The notes under the pieces: model-generated
The model's input: the letters and a program-made list of their open reading frames with translations, nothing else
What the model was told of the DNA's origin: nothing
Database searches by the model: none
In this document: positions 1 to 8,823 of the stretch, in pieces
Layout of the letters: every line of letters starts with the position of its first letter
Numbering within the stretch: position 1 is the first letter of the stretch
Program-made: the position numbers and the translations under genes
Assembly (NCBI GenBank): GCA_963773055.1
Contig: CAVYZL010000002.1
Coordinates: 80,634-144,633, forward strand
Length of the DNA stretch: 64,000 bases
Reading direction: 5' to 3'
From: PALSA-612 sp963773055
GTDB lineage: Bacteria > Actinomycetota > Thermoleophilia > Gaiellales > Gaiellaceae

Positions 1-1
1 G

Positions 2-1645
2 GTCGACGACGTCACGTTCTCCGACCACAAGCAGTGGCGCTGGCCGTTCGACCGGAAGCTCCACGCCGAGCTGCTCGACCGAATTTGCACGGGCAAGCCG
101 AAGGCGGTCGCGTTCGACATCCAGTTCTCGGAGTACGGCTCGGTCACGGGAGACAACGCGCTCGGCAACGCGCTCTATCGCTGCCGTGGGAAGACGGCGC
201 TCGCGACGACGGAGGTGACGGCAAGCGGTAAGCCGAACCTCATCTACAACGACGGCCTCGACCAGCTGGGCGCTCGGGCAGGCAACGCGAACCTGCCGAC
301 GGACCCGGACGGGATCATCCGACGCTTTCCGCATGCCGTCGAGGGCCTCGAGGGCTTCGCCGTCGTCGCCGCCGAGATCGCGGAGGGCAAGACGATCACG
401 AAGGACGACATGGGCGCGGACATGCAGTGGATCGACTACGCGGGCAGGCCCGGCACGGTGACGTCGTACTCGTACGGCCGCGTCCACGACGGGAAGGTTC
501 CGCCGAGCGCGTTCAAAGACAAGGTCGTCATCGTGGGCGCGACGGCACCGTCACTCCAGGACATCCACGCGACGCCGACGGGGGCCGTCATGTCCGGGCC
601 GGAGATCCAGGCCGACGCGGTGGCGACCGCACTCGCGGGCTTCCCGCTCCGCAGTCTGTCGCCCTTCTGGAACATCGTCCTGATCGTCGCGCTGGGGCTG
701 ATCGTGCCGGTCGTCAGCCTTCGGGCCGGGCCGCTGATCTCGGTCGCCGTCGGCATCGTCGCGTTCCTCCTGTTCTCGTTCGGCACGCAGATGACCTTCG
801 AGCATGGCGGCCGCATCTCGTCGTACGTCTATCCGATGTCCGCGCTCGTGATGGCGACCGTCGGGTCGATCGGCGTCCACTACGCGATCGCTGCGTTCGA
901 GCGAGAACGGGTGCACGACGTCTTCACCCGCTTCGTCCCGGAGCAGGTCGTGGACCAGGTGCTCGCGCAGGCGGGCGCGGACCTGCGCCTTCTGGGCAAA
1001 GAGGTCATCGCGACCGTGCTCTTCTCCGACCTCCGCGGCTTCACCTCGAGCGCCGAGCACATGTCGGCGGAGAACGTGATCAAGGTCCTCAACTACTACC
1101 TCCACGAGATGAGCGAGGCGATCCTCGAACACGGTGGCACGCTCGTCTGCTACATGGGCGACGGCATCTATGCGATCTTCGGCGCGCCGCTCGAGCAGCC
1201 GGACCACGCCGAACGCGCGCTCGCCGCCGCGCGCGAGATGCTCCTCGCGCGCCTGCCGAAGTTCAACGAGTGGATGCGCGAGCAGGGCTACGGCGAGGGC
1301 TACTTCATGGGCGTCGGCCTCAACTCGGGCCCGGTGATGACGGGGAACGTCGGCCACGAGCGCCGCATGGACTACACGGGAGTCGGGGACGTCGTGAACA
1401 CAGCGTCGCGAATCGAGGGGATGACGAAGGGCACGCCGTTCTCCGTCCTCATCGCCGAGTCGACGATCGCGTTGATGACAGAGCGCCCGACCGACCTCGT
1501 CTACTACGACGAGCTCGAGATCCGCGGCCGCGTCGCGAAGCTCAAGCTCTGGGCGCTCGACATCCGGAAGCCCGACGACGCGCCGGACGTCGTCGCCGCC
1601 CGCGAGAAGGAGGCGAAGGAGAAGGCCACTGCAAGCGTCTCCTAG
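2..1645 (+). CDS. CHASE2 sensor - class III adenylate/guanylate cyclase (5' partial)
   Basis: The frame is open from base 2, so the start lies outside the window. In order: a CHASE2 extracellular sensor (about residues 1-210, including KPKAVAFDIQFSE and FKDKVVIVGATA), about three membrane segments (residues 218-300), and a C-terminal class III cyclase domain. The two metal-binding aspartates are visible in FSDLRGFT (about residue 340) and MGDGIYAIFG (about 384). It should make cAMP (or cGMP) at the inner membrane face in response to an external signal. The ligand is unknown. The 3' end overlaps the convergent kelch gene by 4 bp. The family is sure; nucleotide specificity is not. Confidence 0.92.
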   Translation, partial: VDDVTFSDHKQWRWPFDRKLHAELLDRICTGKPKAVAFDIQFSEYGSVTGDNALGNALYRCRGKTALATTEVTASGKPNLIYNDGLDQLGARAGNANLPTDPDGIIRRFPHAVEGLEGFAVVAAEIAEGKTITKDDMGADMQWIDYAGRPGTVTSYSYGRVHDGKVPPSAFKDKVVIVGATAPSLQDIHATPTGAVMSGPEIQADAVATALAGFPLRSLSPFWNIVLIVALGLIVPVVSLRAGPLISVAVGIVAFLLFSFGTQMTFEHGGRISSYVYPMSALVMATVGSIGVHYAIAAFERERVHDVFTRFVPEQVVDQVLAQAGADLRLLGKEVIATVLFSDLRGFTSSAEHMSAENVIKVLNYYLHEMSEAILEHGGTLVCYMGDGIYAIFGAPLEQPDHAERALAAAREMLLARLPKFNEWMREQGYGEGYFMGVGLNSGPVMTGNVGHERRMDYTGVGDVVNTASRIEGMTKGTPFSVLIAESTIALMTERPTDLVYYDELEIRGRVAKLKLWALDIRKPDDAPDVVAAREKEAKEKATASVS

Positions 1646-2664
1646 GGAGTCAGCGCTTCGTTGACGGCGCTCGTGTAGAGCCCCGGGCTCGTGCCGCCGC
1701 CGATCGCGTAGACAGTGCCCTTGACCGCAGCGACAGCGAGGCCGTGGCGTGCGGTCGGCAGGTCGGGCAGGCGGCGCCACTGCCCGGTCGCGAGCTCGTA
1801 GCCGTACACGGAGTGGATCGTTCCCTCGGGCGCCTCGCCTCCGACGGAGACGACCAGGCCGCCCGCGACCGCCGCGCCCGTGCCTCCTCGTGGCCCGGGC
1901 ACGGGCGGCAGGCTTTCCCAGGCGCCCGTCGCGGGCGAATACGCCTCGAAGGTGGCGAGGTTCGCGTCGTAGCCGCCGAGCCTGCCCCCGAGCGCGTAGA
2001 TGCGACCGCCCGTCGCGGTCACGGCGAGATGCTCCCGCTTCGCCGGGCCAGGAATCGTCGACCACGTCCCCTTCGCGAGGTCGAAGACGAACGCGCGCCG
2101 GGCGAGCTCCTTCGGCGCGACGCCGCCGACGACGTAGAGCTTCCCGCCGACGATCGCCGCGCCGGCGGCCGCGCGCGCCGTCGGCATCGGCGCGAGGTTG
2201 TGCCAGCGGTTCCCGTAGTAGGCGTACGCGTAGCGGAGCCAGTGCCTCGGCGGGTCCGCGTAGCCGCCGACGACGTAGAGCTTCCCGCCGGCGGCTGCGG
2301 CCATCGCGTGGTTGACGCCGACCGGCAGGTCGGGAAGCCGGCGCCAGCGGTTCGTCGACGGCTGGTACAGGTCGACCTCCTTCGACGACGACCCATCGAC
2401 GTAGAAGCCGCCGACGACTGCGATCCCGCCGTTGTAGACGGCGGCGGCGACCTCGCTTCGCTGTACCGGCATCGGCGCGCGCTTCTTCCAGCCCGCCGCC
2501 GCGCTGCCGCCGAAGCCGCTCGTCAGAAGAAGAACTGCTGCAAGGCCTCCCACCAGGTGTCGGCCTTCGAGACGCTGCGCCGCTCGCCCGTAGTCTCGAC
2601 GCCCGGCTTCCGCGCGTTCTCGTCGAAGGCGGACGTCTTCATGAGCTCGACCTCGATCGTGCAT
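1642..2664 (-). CDS. Kelch-repeat beta-propeller protein, probably exported
   Basis: At least five kelch blades are visible, each with the GG doublet followed by Y/W residues (GGKLYVVGGYADPP, GGKLYVVGGVAP, GGRIYALGGRLGGYD, KGTVYAIGGG) and the RWRRLPDLP-type strand. A hydrophobic stretch, GGLAAVLLLTSGFGGSAAA, looks like a signal peptide or N-terminal anchor. A GTG at 2551-2553 directly precedes it and may be the true start; the ATG at 2664 gives an Arg-rich leader that looks non-coding. Kelch propellers usually bind proteins or glycans; no catalytic role can be assigned. Confidence 0.82.
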   Translation of the reverse strand: MHDRGRAHEDVRLRRERAEAGRRDYGRAAQRLEGRHLVGGLAAVLLLTSGFGGSAAAGWKKRAPMPVQRSEVAAAVYNGGIAVVGGFYVDGSSSKEVDLYQPSTNRWRRLPDLPVGVNHAMAAAAGGKLYVVGGYADPPRHWLRYAYAYYGNRWHNLAPMPTARAAAGAAIVGGKLYVVGGVAPKELARRAFVFDLAKGTWSTIPGPAKREHLAVTATGGRIYALGGRLGGYDANLATFEAYSPATGAWESLPPVPGPRGGTGAAVAGGLVVSVGGEAPEGTIHSVYGYELATGQWRRLPDLPTARHGLAVAAVKGTVYAIGGGTSPGLYTSAVNEALTP

Positions 2665-2755
2665 GGCGACCCGGGTCGTATGGTGCCACCGCTCCGGGAG
2701 ATCGCGAAGCGCGTCCCGGCGCCCGCCTCGACCCCCGACTGCGCTCGAGCTGGTG

Positions 2756-3430
2756 TCAGGGGGTAAACAGCTTCCAGTGCCCCTCGGAGACGACTTCGAC
2801 AGTGCCGTCGGTCACTTTGATGGCGGTCTGATCGTCAATCGCGTACGCCGGATTCGGAATCCCGGCCGCCCATCGCTCTGCGTTCGCCATGGTGTTCTCC
2901 GGCAGGTCCTCGTTATCCACGTGCGGGAAGATCGAGAAGTCGACGATTCCGAGCGTTTCGTCGGCGCCTGTGGGCGGCTTCCAGCCGACGAAGTCGTCCC
3001 CGATCCTGGGGGTCATCACCATGCTCCCGGCGCTCAGCCCCACCCAGACCGTCTCGTCCAGCGACGGCAACAGGTCTGCCAGCCCGGACTGCCGCATCCA
3101 GTGGCACAGGTACAAGGCATCGCCGCCTGAGGCCAGCAGGACATCGGTCTCCTGGACCAGGGGAACCCAGCGTTCTTCGTCGATGCTGGGTAGCGCGGTC
3201 AGCTCCAGCACTCCCAAGGACTTCCAGCCCAGCTCGCACATCGGGCAGCGTGGCTCTTGTCCACTGATGAACTGCCACGCCTTCTCGCCGGGACCGACCC
3301 AGGGGTGCCCGTACATCGCGGTGGGGATGCAGAGGGCGCTGGACTCGCTGATCGGTTTGCCCAGTAGGTCGACCAGCGCGTCGTGGATGCTCGTGTTCTT
3401 GATGCCAGCGGAAGTGAGAAGAAACCTCAA
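2756..3430 (-). CDS. Peptidase E-like (S51 / class I glutamine amidotransferase-like) protein
   Basis: A 224-residue protein starting at TTG 3430, chosen because GGAGG (3435-3439) sits 4 nt upstream. It has the nucleophile-elbow motif WVGLSAGSMVMTPRI, with Ser in G-L-S-A-G, and an upstream LLASGGDALYL strand like the glycine-rich strand of dipeptidase E. S51 enzymes cleave Asp-X dipeptides or related small substrates in the cytoplasm. It lies 19 bp after the asparaginase-GrpB fusion on the same strand, so the two are probably co-transcribed and may share Asp/Asn recycling. The substrate is unproven. Confidence 0.82.
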   Translation of the reverse strand: MRFLLTSAGIKNTSIHDALVDLLGKPISESSALCIPTAMYGHPWVGPGEKAWQFISGQEPRCPMCELGWKSLGVLELTALPSIDEERWVPLVQETDVLLASGGDALYLCHWMRQSGLADLLPSLDETVWVGLSAGSMVMTPRIGDDFVGWKPPTGADETLGIVDFSIFPHVDNEDLPENTMANAERWAAGIPNPAYAIDDQTAIKVTDGTVEVVSEGHWKLFTP

Positions 3431-3434
3431 GTTG

Positions 3435-3439
3435 CCTCC
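3435..3439 (-). promoter_or_regulatory. Shine-Dalgarno that fixes a TTG start
   Basis: GGAGG on the minus strand, four bases before TTG 3430. It decides the start of the peptidase E-like gene. Confidence 0.7.
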
Positions 3440-3449
3440 GTTGTCGATT

Positions 3450-4886
3450 TCATGACTTCCCACTTTCGGCACGGGCCATGATCTCGCGGACGACCGCCGT
3501 CTTCGCGTCCGCGTACTGCTGCACGTAGGTCCAGTCCTGGGCTGCGAGCTCGCGCTTGGCGGCGGCGTAGCGCTCCCGGTCGGAGGTGTTCTCGCGCAGC
3601 CAGTCGCGGAAGAGAAGCATGCGATCGGTCTCCTCGCAGCCGGCGCTGAAGACGTGGAGGTTGACGTTCGTGTCGGGCCCCTTGAACACCCGGTGCTCGA
3701 ACCACTCGGGCTCGCGGATCGACAGGGGATAGCCGGCCGCCTCGAGATCGGTCGCATAGGAGTCCTCGTCCGAGGAGTCCGGCACCTCGAGCACGACGTC
3801 GATGATCGGCTTCGCCGGCAGGCTCGGTACGGACGTCGAGCCCGCGTGCTCGATCCTGACGACACGGTCGCCGAGGGTCGCGCGGATCCGCGACTCCTCG
3901 CGCGCGTAGAGCGCCGGCCACTCCGGGTCGTACTCGTGGATCTCGATGAGGCCGGTGAGCTTCGGCGGCGGCTTGACCCAGACCTTGGCGAGCTGCTCCT
4001 CGTAGGCGGCCGCGTCGGTCGGGTCGAGCTGGACGTCTCCGACCACCTCCCCGCGTGAGTTCTCGACGGACATGACGCCGAGATCCTCGCCGAGGAAGCG
4101 GCCGAGCGCCGCGCGAAGCGGGCGCGTGCTGCCGTCCTCGGACTTCAGCGCGTAGCCCGTCCCGTCGGGCGCGACGGCGCAGAACAGACCCTCGGCGCCG
4201 CCCTTCGCAACCCAATCCGGGTGCGCCTGCATGAGGTCGGTATCCAGCGAGCCCTGCCCGCCGACGAGCTCGGGGTGCGCGCGCATCGCCGCGAGCACGC
4301 GCTCCGCGCCGTCGAGCTCGGCGAGCCGGCTGAACGCGGCCGCCATCCGCTCGAGCGAGAGCGCGAACGTCACGACCCCGCAGCCATCGACAGCGGTCGG
4401 GATCGCATCTTCCGGGAGCCCGGCCGCCGCCGCGACCTCTGCCGAAACGGCCCGCTGAACGGGGTGCTCCGCGAGCCGGTAGCCACTCGTCTGCCAGCCC
4501 TCGGCCCGCGCCAGCGCGAGGAAGCCCGCGTGCTTGCCCGAGCAGTTGTGGTGGATCGCTCCGGGCAACCGGCCCTCCTGCTCGCCGCACTCGAGATCCG
4601 CTTCGGTGTTGCCGCCCGCTTCGAGCAGGCGTCGCGCGGCGGCGATCTGCGCCGGCTCGGCGCGGTGAGACGCGCAGGCGATCGCGATCTCGGCGTCGTC
4701 GAGGTCGGGCCGGACGCGAACGAGCGGGAGCGCCTGGATCGGCTTCGCGCTGGAGCGGAGGAAGCAGACGAGCGCCGGATCTCCGGCCGACGCGACCACC
4801 TCTCCGTCGCGCACGGCGACGGCGTGGACGCGGTGGCGCGCCTCGACGGTCGCCCCGCGCCGGACGGATACGCTGATCGCGTCCAT
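3450..4886 (-). CDS. Asparaginase II - GrpB (UPF0157) fusion protein
   Basis: 478 residues in one uninterrupted frame. Residues 1 to about 295 match the bacterial L-asparaginase II family: FLRSSAKPIQALPLV at about 42-56, HHNCSGKHAGFLA, DGCGVV, and a family-typical C-terminus with ENSRGEVVGDVQL. Residues about 311-470 match GrpB/UPF0157, a nucleotidyltransferase-fold family: EYDPEWPALY, RIEHAGSTSVPSLPAKPII, VNLHVF and the FRDWLREN tail. Each part is about full length for its family. Asparaginase II hydrolyses Asn to Asp; the GrpB function is poorly known. The ATG overlaps the start of the divergent MFS gene. Confidence 0.88.
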   Translation of the reverse strand: MDAISVSVRRGATVEARHRVHAVAVRDGEVVASAGDPALVCFLRSSAKPIQALPLVRVRPDLDDAEIAIACASHRAEPAQIAAARRLLEAGGNTEADLECGEQEGRLPGAIHHNCSGKHAGFLALARAEGWQTSGYRLAEHPVQRAVSAEVAAAAGLPEDAIPTAVDGCGVVTFALSLERMAAAFSRLAELDGAERVLAAMRAHPELVGGQGSLDTDLMQAHPDWVAKGGAEGLFCAVAPDGTGYALKSEDGSTRPLRAALGRFLGEDLGVMSVENSRGEVVGDVQLDPTDAAAYEEQLAKVWVKPPPKLTGLIEIHEYDPEWPALYAREESRIRATLGDRVVRIEHAGSTSVPSLPAKPIIDVVLEVPDSSDEDSYATDLEAAGYPLSIREPEWFEHRVFKGPDTNVNLHVFSAGCEETDRMLLFRDWLRENTSDRERYAAAKRELAAQDWTYVQQYADAKTAVVREIMARAESGKS

Positions 4887-6201
4887 GCGGGGGAGACTAA
4901 AGCTGGCCTGGCCGCAGGGCGGGCTGTGGCGTCACGGCGACTTCCTCAAGCTCTGGACCGGCGAGACGATCAGCCAGTTCGGCACGCAGATATCGCAGCT
5001 GGCGATCCCGCTGACGGCGATCCTCGTCCTCGACGCGAGCGCGTTCGAGGTGGCATCGCTCGGCACCGTCTACTTCCTCCCCTTCCTCCTGTTCACGCTG
5101 CCGGCGGGCGTCTGGATCGACCGCCTGCGCCGCCGACCGATCCTGATCGTGTCCGACCTCGGACGGGCCGCCGTGCTCGCGTCGATTCCGATCGCGTACT
5201 TCGCGGACGCGCTCACGCTAGGCCAGCTGTACGTCGCCGCGTTCGTCGCGGGCTCGCTGACCGTGACCTTCGACGTCTCGTATCAGTCCTACCTCCCGTC
5301 GCTCGTCCGCCGCGACCAGCTCGTGTCGGGGAACTCGGCGCTCGAGGTGAGCAGGAACGCTGCGCAGATCGCCGGGCCGGGAGTCGGGGGCCTGCTGGTG
5401 GGCCTGCTGACGGCGCCGTACGCCGTGCTCGTCGATGCAGTCAGCTTCCTCGCCTCCGCGCTCTCTCTCGTCTGGATCCACGCGCGCGAGCCTGAGCCCG
5501 AGCCGGCCGAGCATCCGAGCATGCGCCGTGAGCTCGCGGAGGGCTTCCGCTACCTCATGCATCACCGCTACTGGCGCCCGATCTCGATCACGACCGCGTC
5601 GTCGAACTTCTTCTGGACGCTCGCGACGTCGATCATCCTCGTCTACGCGGTACGCACCCTCGACATGTCGGCGGCGCTGATCGGCCTCGTGTTTACGCTC
5701 GGAGGCATCGGCGGCCTCGTCGCGGCGTTCACCGCCAAGCCGGTGGCCGCGAGGATCGGCGTCGGGCCGGCGATCGTGCTGTCGGCGATCCTCTTCGGGC
5801 CGGCGCTCGTGCTCGTCCCGCTCGCGCCCAAGTCCTTCCCCGTGCCGGTGCTCGTGGCGGCGTTCATCATCGCCGGCGCAGGCGCCGTGCTCTACAACAT
5901 CACGGCGATCAGCCTCATGCAGACGCTCGTGCCGGAGCGCCTGCTCGGCCGGCTGAACGCGACGAGGCGCTTCATCGTCTGGGGCACGATCCCGCTCGGC
6001 GGGCTCGCCGGCGGTGCGATCGCCTCGTGGTTCGGGCTGTCGGCGGCGCTCTGGATCGGCTCGATCGGCGCCTGCCTCTGCTTCCTGCCGGTCGCGCTGT
6101 CGCCGATCCGCCACATCCGCGAGATGCCGACCGAGCCCGAGCACGATCCCGGTGCGCCTCCCGTCCTGCCGACGCCCGCGATGGCTGCTCTCGATGCCTG
6201 A
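4885..6201 (+). CDS. MFS transporter (MFS_3 / EntS-like exporter)
   Basis: 438 residues with about 12 hydrophobic helices. The motif-A-like loop PAGVWIDRLRRRPILIVSDLGR (split here as PAGVWIDRLRRR and LIVSDLGR) follows TM2. N-terminal FLKLWTGETISQFGTQI is typical of MFS_3 efflux proteins related to enterobactin or macrolide exporters. An inner-membrane drug or metabolite exporter driven by proton motive force is likely; the substrate is unknown. The ATG shares the CATG palindrome with the divergent asparaginase start. The stop overlaps the ATG of the next gene (fpg/nei). Confidence 0.9.
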   Translation: MRGRLKLAWPQGGLWRHGDFLKLWTGETISQFGTQISQLAIPLTAILVLDASAFEVASLGTVYFLPFLLFTLPAGVWIDRLRRRPILIVSDLGRAAVLASIPIAYFADALTLGQLYVAAFVAGSLTVTFDVSYQSYLPSLVRRDQLVSGNSALEVSRNAAQIAGPGVGGLLVGLLTAPYAVLVDAVSFLASALSLVWIHAREPEPEPAEHPSMRRELAEGFRYLMHHRYWRPISITTASSNFFWTLATSIILVYAVRTLDMSAALIGLVFTLGGIGGLVAAFTAKPVAARIGVGPAIVLSAILFGPALVLVPLAPKSFPVPVLVAAFIIAGAGAVLYNITAISLMQTLVPERLLGRLNATRRFIVWGTIPLGGLAGGAIASWFGLSAALWIGSIGACLCFLPVALSPIRHIREMPTEPEHDPGAPPVLPTPAMAALDA

Positions 6202-7028
6202 GCTGCCGGAGATGGAGGCCTGGCGCCGCCAGCTCGACGATCCAGTGCGGGCGTTCCCCGTCGACCGTACCGGGCCAGCGCACGTCGCAACGCTCAAGAC
6301 CTTCGACCCGCCGCTCTCCGAGCTCGAGGGCCGGCGGTTTAGCCGGCGCCGAGCGCCGGGGCAAGCGGCTGCTGTTCCCGACCGAGGAGGGCGATCTGAC
6401 GCTCGTCGTCCACCTGATGTCTGCCGGACGTCTCCGCTACCTCCGGCCCGGTGAGAAGCGGCCGAAGACGCCGGCCTTCTCGCTCCGGTTCACGGACGGC
6501 GCCGAGCTCGTGCTCACGGAGGCGGGGAAGAAGAAGCGGGCCGGCGTCTGGCTGTTCAGGCCGGAGGCGCTCGAGGAGGAGCTCGCGCATCTCGGCCCCG
6601 AGGCCCTCGGGCTCGGCGAGGAGCAGCTCGCGGAGATCCTGCGTTCGTCGTCGCACCGCCTCCACCCTCTGCTCCGTGACCAGCGCGCGATCGCGGGCAT
6701 CGGCCGCGCATGGGCGAACGAGATCCTCCGCACCGCCCACCTCTCCCCCTACGCGCTCTCGACGCAGCTGACCAACGAGGAGATCGCGCGGTTATCAGGT
6801 GCGATCGACTCCGAGCTCGCGCGGGGCCTCGCACTCCGGCTCGAAGGCAAGGACAACGAGCACACGTACCGCGTCCACAACCGCCTCGGCGAGCCGTGCC
6901 CCGAGTGCGCGACCCCGCTCGCGCAGGTGGACTTCGAGGAGCACACGATCTACTACTGCCCGAACTGCCAGACCGGCGGCCGCGTGCTCAAGGACCGCCG
7001 CTTCTCCCGCCTGCTAAGTAGTCGCTAG
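6194..7028 (+). CDS. Formamidopyrimidine-DNA glycosylase family (Fpg/Nei), one frameshift
   Basis: Starts ATG 6194 with MPELPEME, where Pro2 is the Schiff-base nucleophile and Glu3 is conserved. The frame shifts at about 6341, where one extra A interrupts the expected RRFAGAERRGKRLLFP. Downstream it is continuous: the LLRDQRAIAGIGRAWANEI H2TH region and a C-terminal zinc finger with CPEC and CPNC, then GGRVLKDRR. Total about 278 residues, normal for the family. It excises oxidised bases in DNA. The break is best explained by a one-base sequence error. Fpg versus Nei specificity cannot be decided here. Confidence 0.87.
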
Positions 7029-7318
7029 CGGAGCACGAGCGTGTCGTCGTGCGTGAAGACGAAGGTGCCGTGGTACCCGAGCAACACGCCGCCGGAGCCT
7101 GACCACGTCCCCGTCGTCTCCACACAGAGCGGCGGGCCGACCTGGGTGCTCTTCTTGAAGACGTCGATCCGACGCGTGATCGTGAGATGCGCCCGCGCCT
7201 CCCGACCCGCGAGCGCGAACCACGCGTCGCCCGGCTTCGTCCGCGAGTCGACCACGTAGCGACCGACGTAGCGCCGGCCAGCGCAGATCGCAGCCTTGCC
7301 GGTGCTGAAACGCCCCAC
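7025..7318 (-). CDS. Small hypothetical protein, start uncertain
   Basis: An open frame of about 97 codons ending at 7025, overlapping the fpg/nei stop tail to tail. The C-terminal two thirds has coding-like composition and an ordered hydrophobic pattern (RRIDVFKKSTQVGPPL, ETTGTWSGSGGVLLGYHG). GTG 7318 is only one candidate start; upstream sequence becomes non-coding and repeat-like. It may be a 3' remnant of a longer gene. No family recognised. Confidence 0.4.
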   Translation of the reverse strand: MGRFSTGKAAICAGRRYVGRYVVDSRTKPGDAWFALAGREARAHLTITRRIDVFKKSTQVGPPLCVETTGTWSGSGGVLLGYHGTFVFTHDDTLVLR

Positions 7319-7357
7319 ACGCCTGACGACCGAAGACGCCACGTCCCTACCGGCCAG

Positions 7358-7484
7358 GTCCGAGGGACAGGCCCCAGGACGAGGCCAAACGGCACAGTGG
7401 CGACGAAGTGGAGCGTGCTCGCAGCACGGTTTGCGCCATCGCGCTCGGCGAGAACAGCCAGGTCCAGGGGACTGTCCCTGGGAC
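7358..7484. repeat. Inverted pair of 23-bp palindromic elements (REP-like)
   Basis: Copies at 7358-7380 and 7462-7484, both built round GGGAC(A/T)G(T/G)CCC with GTCC and GGAC ends. In opposite orientation they match at about 20 of 23 positions and are 81 bp apart. They lie in the otherwise gene-free stretch 7319-7554 upstream of folE2. Function unknown; resembles intergenic REP/BIME units. No other copy was noticed in the window. Confidence 0.5.
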
Positions 7485-7554
7485 ACGGCTCGGAGCACGA
7501 CGAGATTGAGAGGGCGTTGGCTTGGGGCTGCTCCGCTAGCGTGTTCACGTGAGC

Positions 7555-8528
7555 ATGAGCGACGAGACGAAGGTCGCTCGGCGACCTCCAGGCGTCCGAC
7601 GCCGGACGTCCGCATCGGCCTTTCCCGGGCCGGCGTGACGGGTGTGTCGAAGGCCGTGCACATCTCGAGCCCCGCGGGAAACACCGTGATGGCCGCGACG
7701 ATCGACTGCACCGTCGACCTCGCCGCCGATCAGAAGGGCGTCCACATGTCGCGCTTCCCCGAGCTCTTCGACGAGGCCATCGACGCCGTCGTCCACGACG
7801 AGGCTCTCCTGATCGAGCAGCTCGCGGAGCACATCGCCTCACGCATCGTCGAGCGGCAGAAGGCGCTACGGGCGGAGGTGACGATCCGAGCGCTCTGGCC
7901 GATCCGCCGCCAGACGCCTGTCACGAAGCTCTCGACGCAGGAGATGGTGACGCTGATCGGCATCGCGGCCGCCTCGCCGGACCGCGCACGCCGCGTCGTC
8001 GGTGTCGAGGCGACGGGCATCAACGCCTGCCCCTGCGCTCAGGGCCTCGTCCGCGACTCGGCGACCGAGCGGCTGCTGGAGGCGGGGTTCGAGACGGGAG
8101 ACGTCGAGCGGATCCTCGAGCTCGTCCCGCTCGCGACGCACAACCAGCGCGGCCAGGGGACGCTGCTCGTGGGCACCGAGCAGCCCGTCGATGCCGTCGA
8201 TCTCGTCGGCATCGTCGAGCGCTCAATGAGCGCGCCCGTTTACGAGCTCCTCAAACGGCCCGACGAGCTGTTCGTCGTCGAGCACGCGCATCTGCAGCCG
8301 CGTTTCGTCGAGGACTCCGTACGCGTTGCGCTGAAGGGCACGCTCGACGCCTATCCCGGGCTCCGCGACACCGACTTTGTCTTCTCTCGGCAGGTGAACT
8401 TCGAGACGATCCACACGCACGACGTCGTCGCCGAGCGCGCGAGCACGGTCGGCGAGCTGCGCCACGAGCTCGAGACCGGCGGACAGTCGGCAGGGCAGAC
8501 GGAGCTCGCCGACTGGCTGCGATCTTGA
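7555..8528 (+). CDS. folE2: GTP cyclohydrolase FolE2 (GCYH-IB / MptA family), N-terminal frameshifts
   Basis: Catalyses the first step of folate/pterin synthesis from GTP. The downstream frame gives the full family signature: DVRIGLSRAGVTGV, KGVHMSRFPEL, INACPCAQG, THNQRGQGTLLVG, VVEHAHLQPRFVEDSVR and FETIHTHD. The initial ATG 7555 (MSDETKVARR) is in another frame, and a short DLQAS segment in the third, so two small indels lie at about 7570-7605. FolE2 is the metal-promiscuous alternative to zinc-dependent FolE. Followed 10 bp later by clpS. Confidence 0.88.
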
Positions 8529-8538
8529 GCACGAGGAC

Positions 8539-8823
8539 TTGAGCACCGGGACGCTCGAGCGAACCACGCGAGGCGGGGACACCGGCCTCGGCTCGCCGTG
8601 GCGGGTGATCGTGCTCAACGACAGCCACAACACGTTCGAAGGAGTGGCGGCCGCGCTCGCACGCGTCGTGCCGGGCGTTTCCTACGACCAGGGCATGGCT
8701 CTCGCGAACCGCATCCACTCGACCGGGCGCGCGATCGTCTGGTCAGGCCATCGGGAGGCGGCCGAGCTGTACTGGACGGAGCTCAGGGACTCCGGCCTGA
8801 CGATGGCGCCGCTCGAGCAGTAA
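8539..8823 (+). CDS. clpS: ATP-dependent Clp protease adaptor ClpS
   Basis: 94 residues from TTG 8539. WRVIVLNDSHNTFEGVAAAL is the diagnostic N-degron-binding segment (the usual form is LxNDDxxT), followed by GRAIVWSGHREAAELY. ClpS delivers N-end-rule substrates to ClpA/ClpC. The DD of the classical motif is DS here. The 3' end overlaps the convergent plsY by 41 bp. Confidence 0.9.
   Translation: MSTGTLERTTRGGDTGLGSPWRVIVLNDSHNTFEGVAAALARVVPGVSYDQGMALANRIHSTGRAIVWSGHREAAELYWTELRDSGLTMAPLEQ

Noticed and set aside
427..2766. Very long Arg-rich frames opposite or across real genes, for example 427-2766 on the plus strand
   Set aside because: They are shadow frames of high-GC genes: low-complexity Arg/Ala/Gly text, no conserved motif, and they run over well-supported genes.
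6330..6350. Programmed frameshift in the fpg/nei gene
   Set aside because: No slippery heptamer or stem is present and the break is a single inserted A inside a conserved segment; similar breaks occur in many unrelated genes here.
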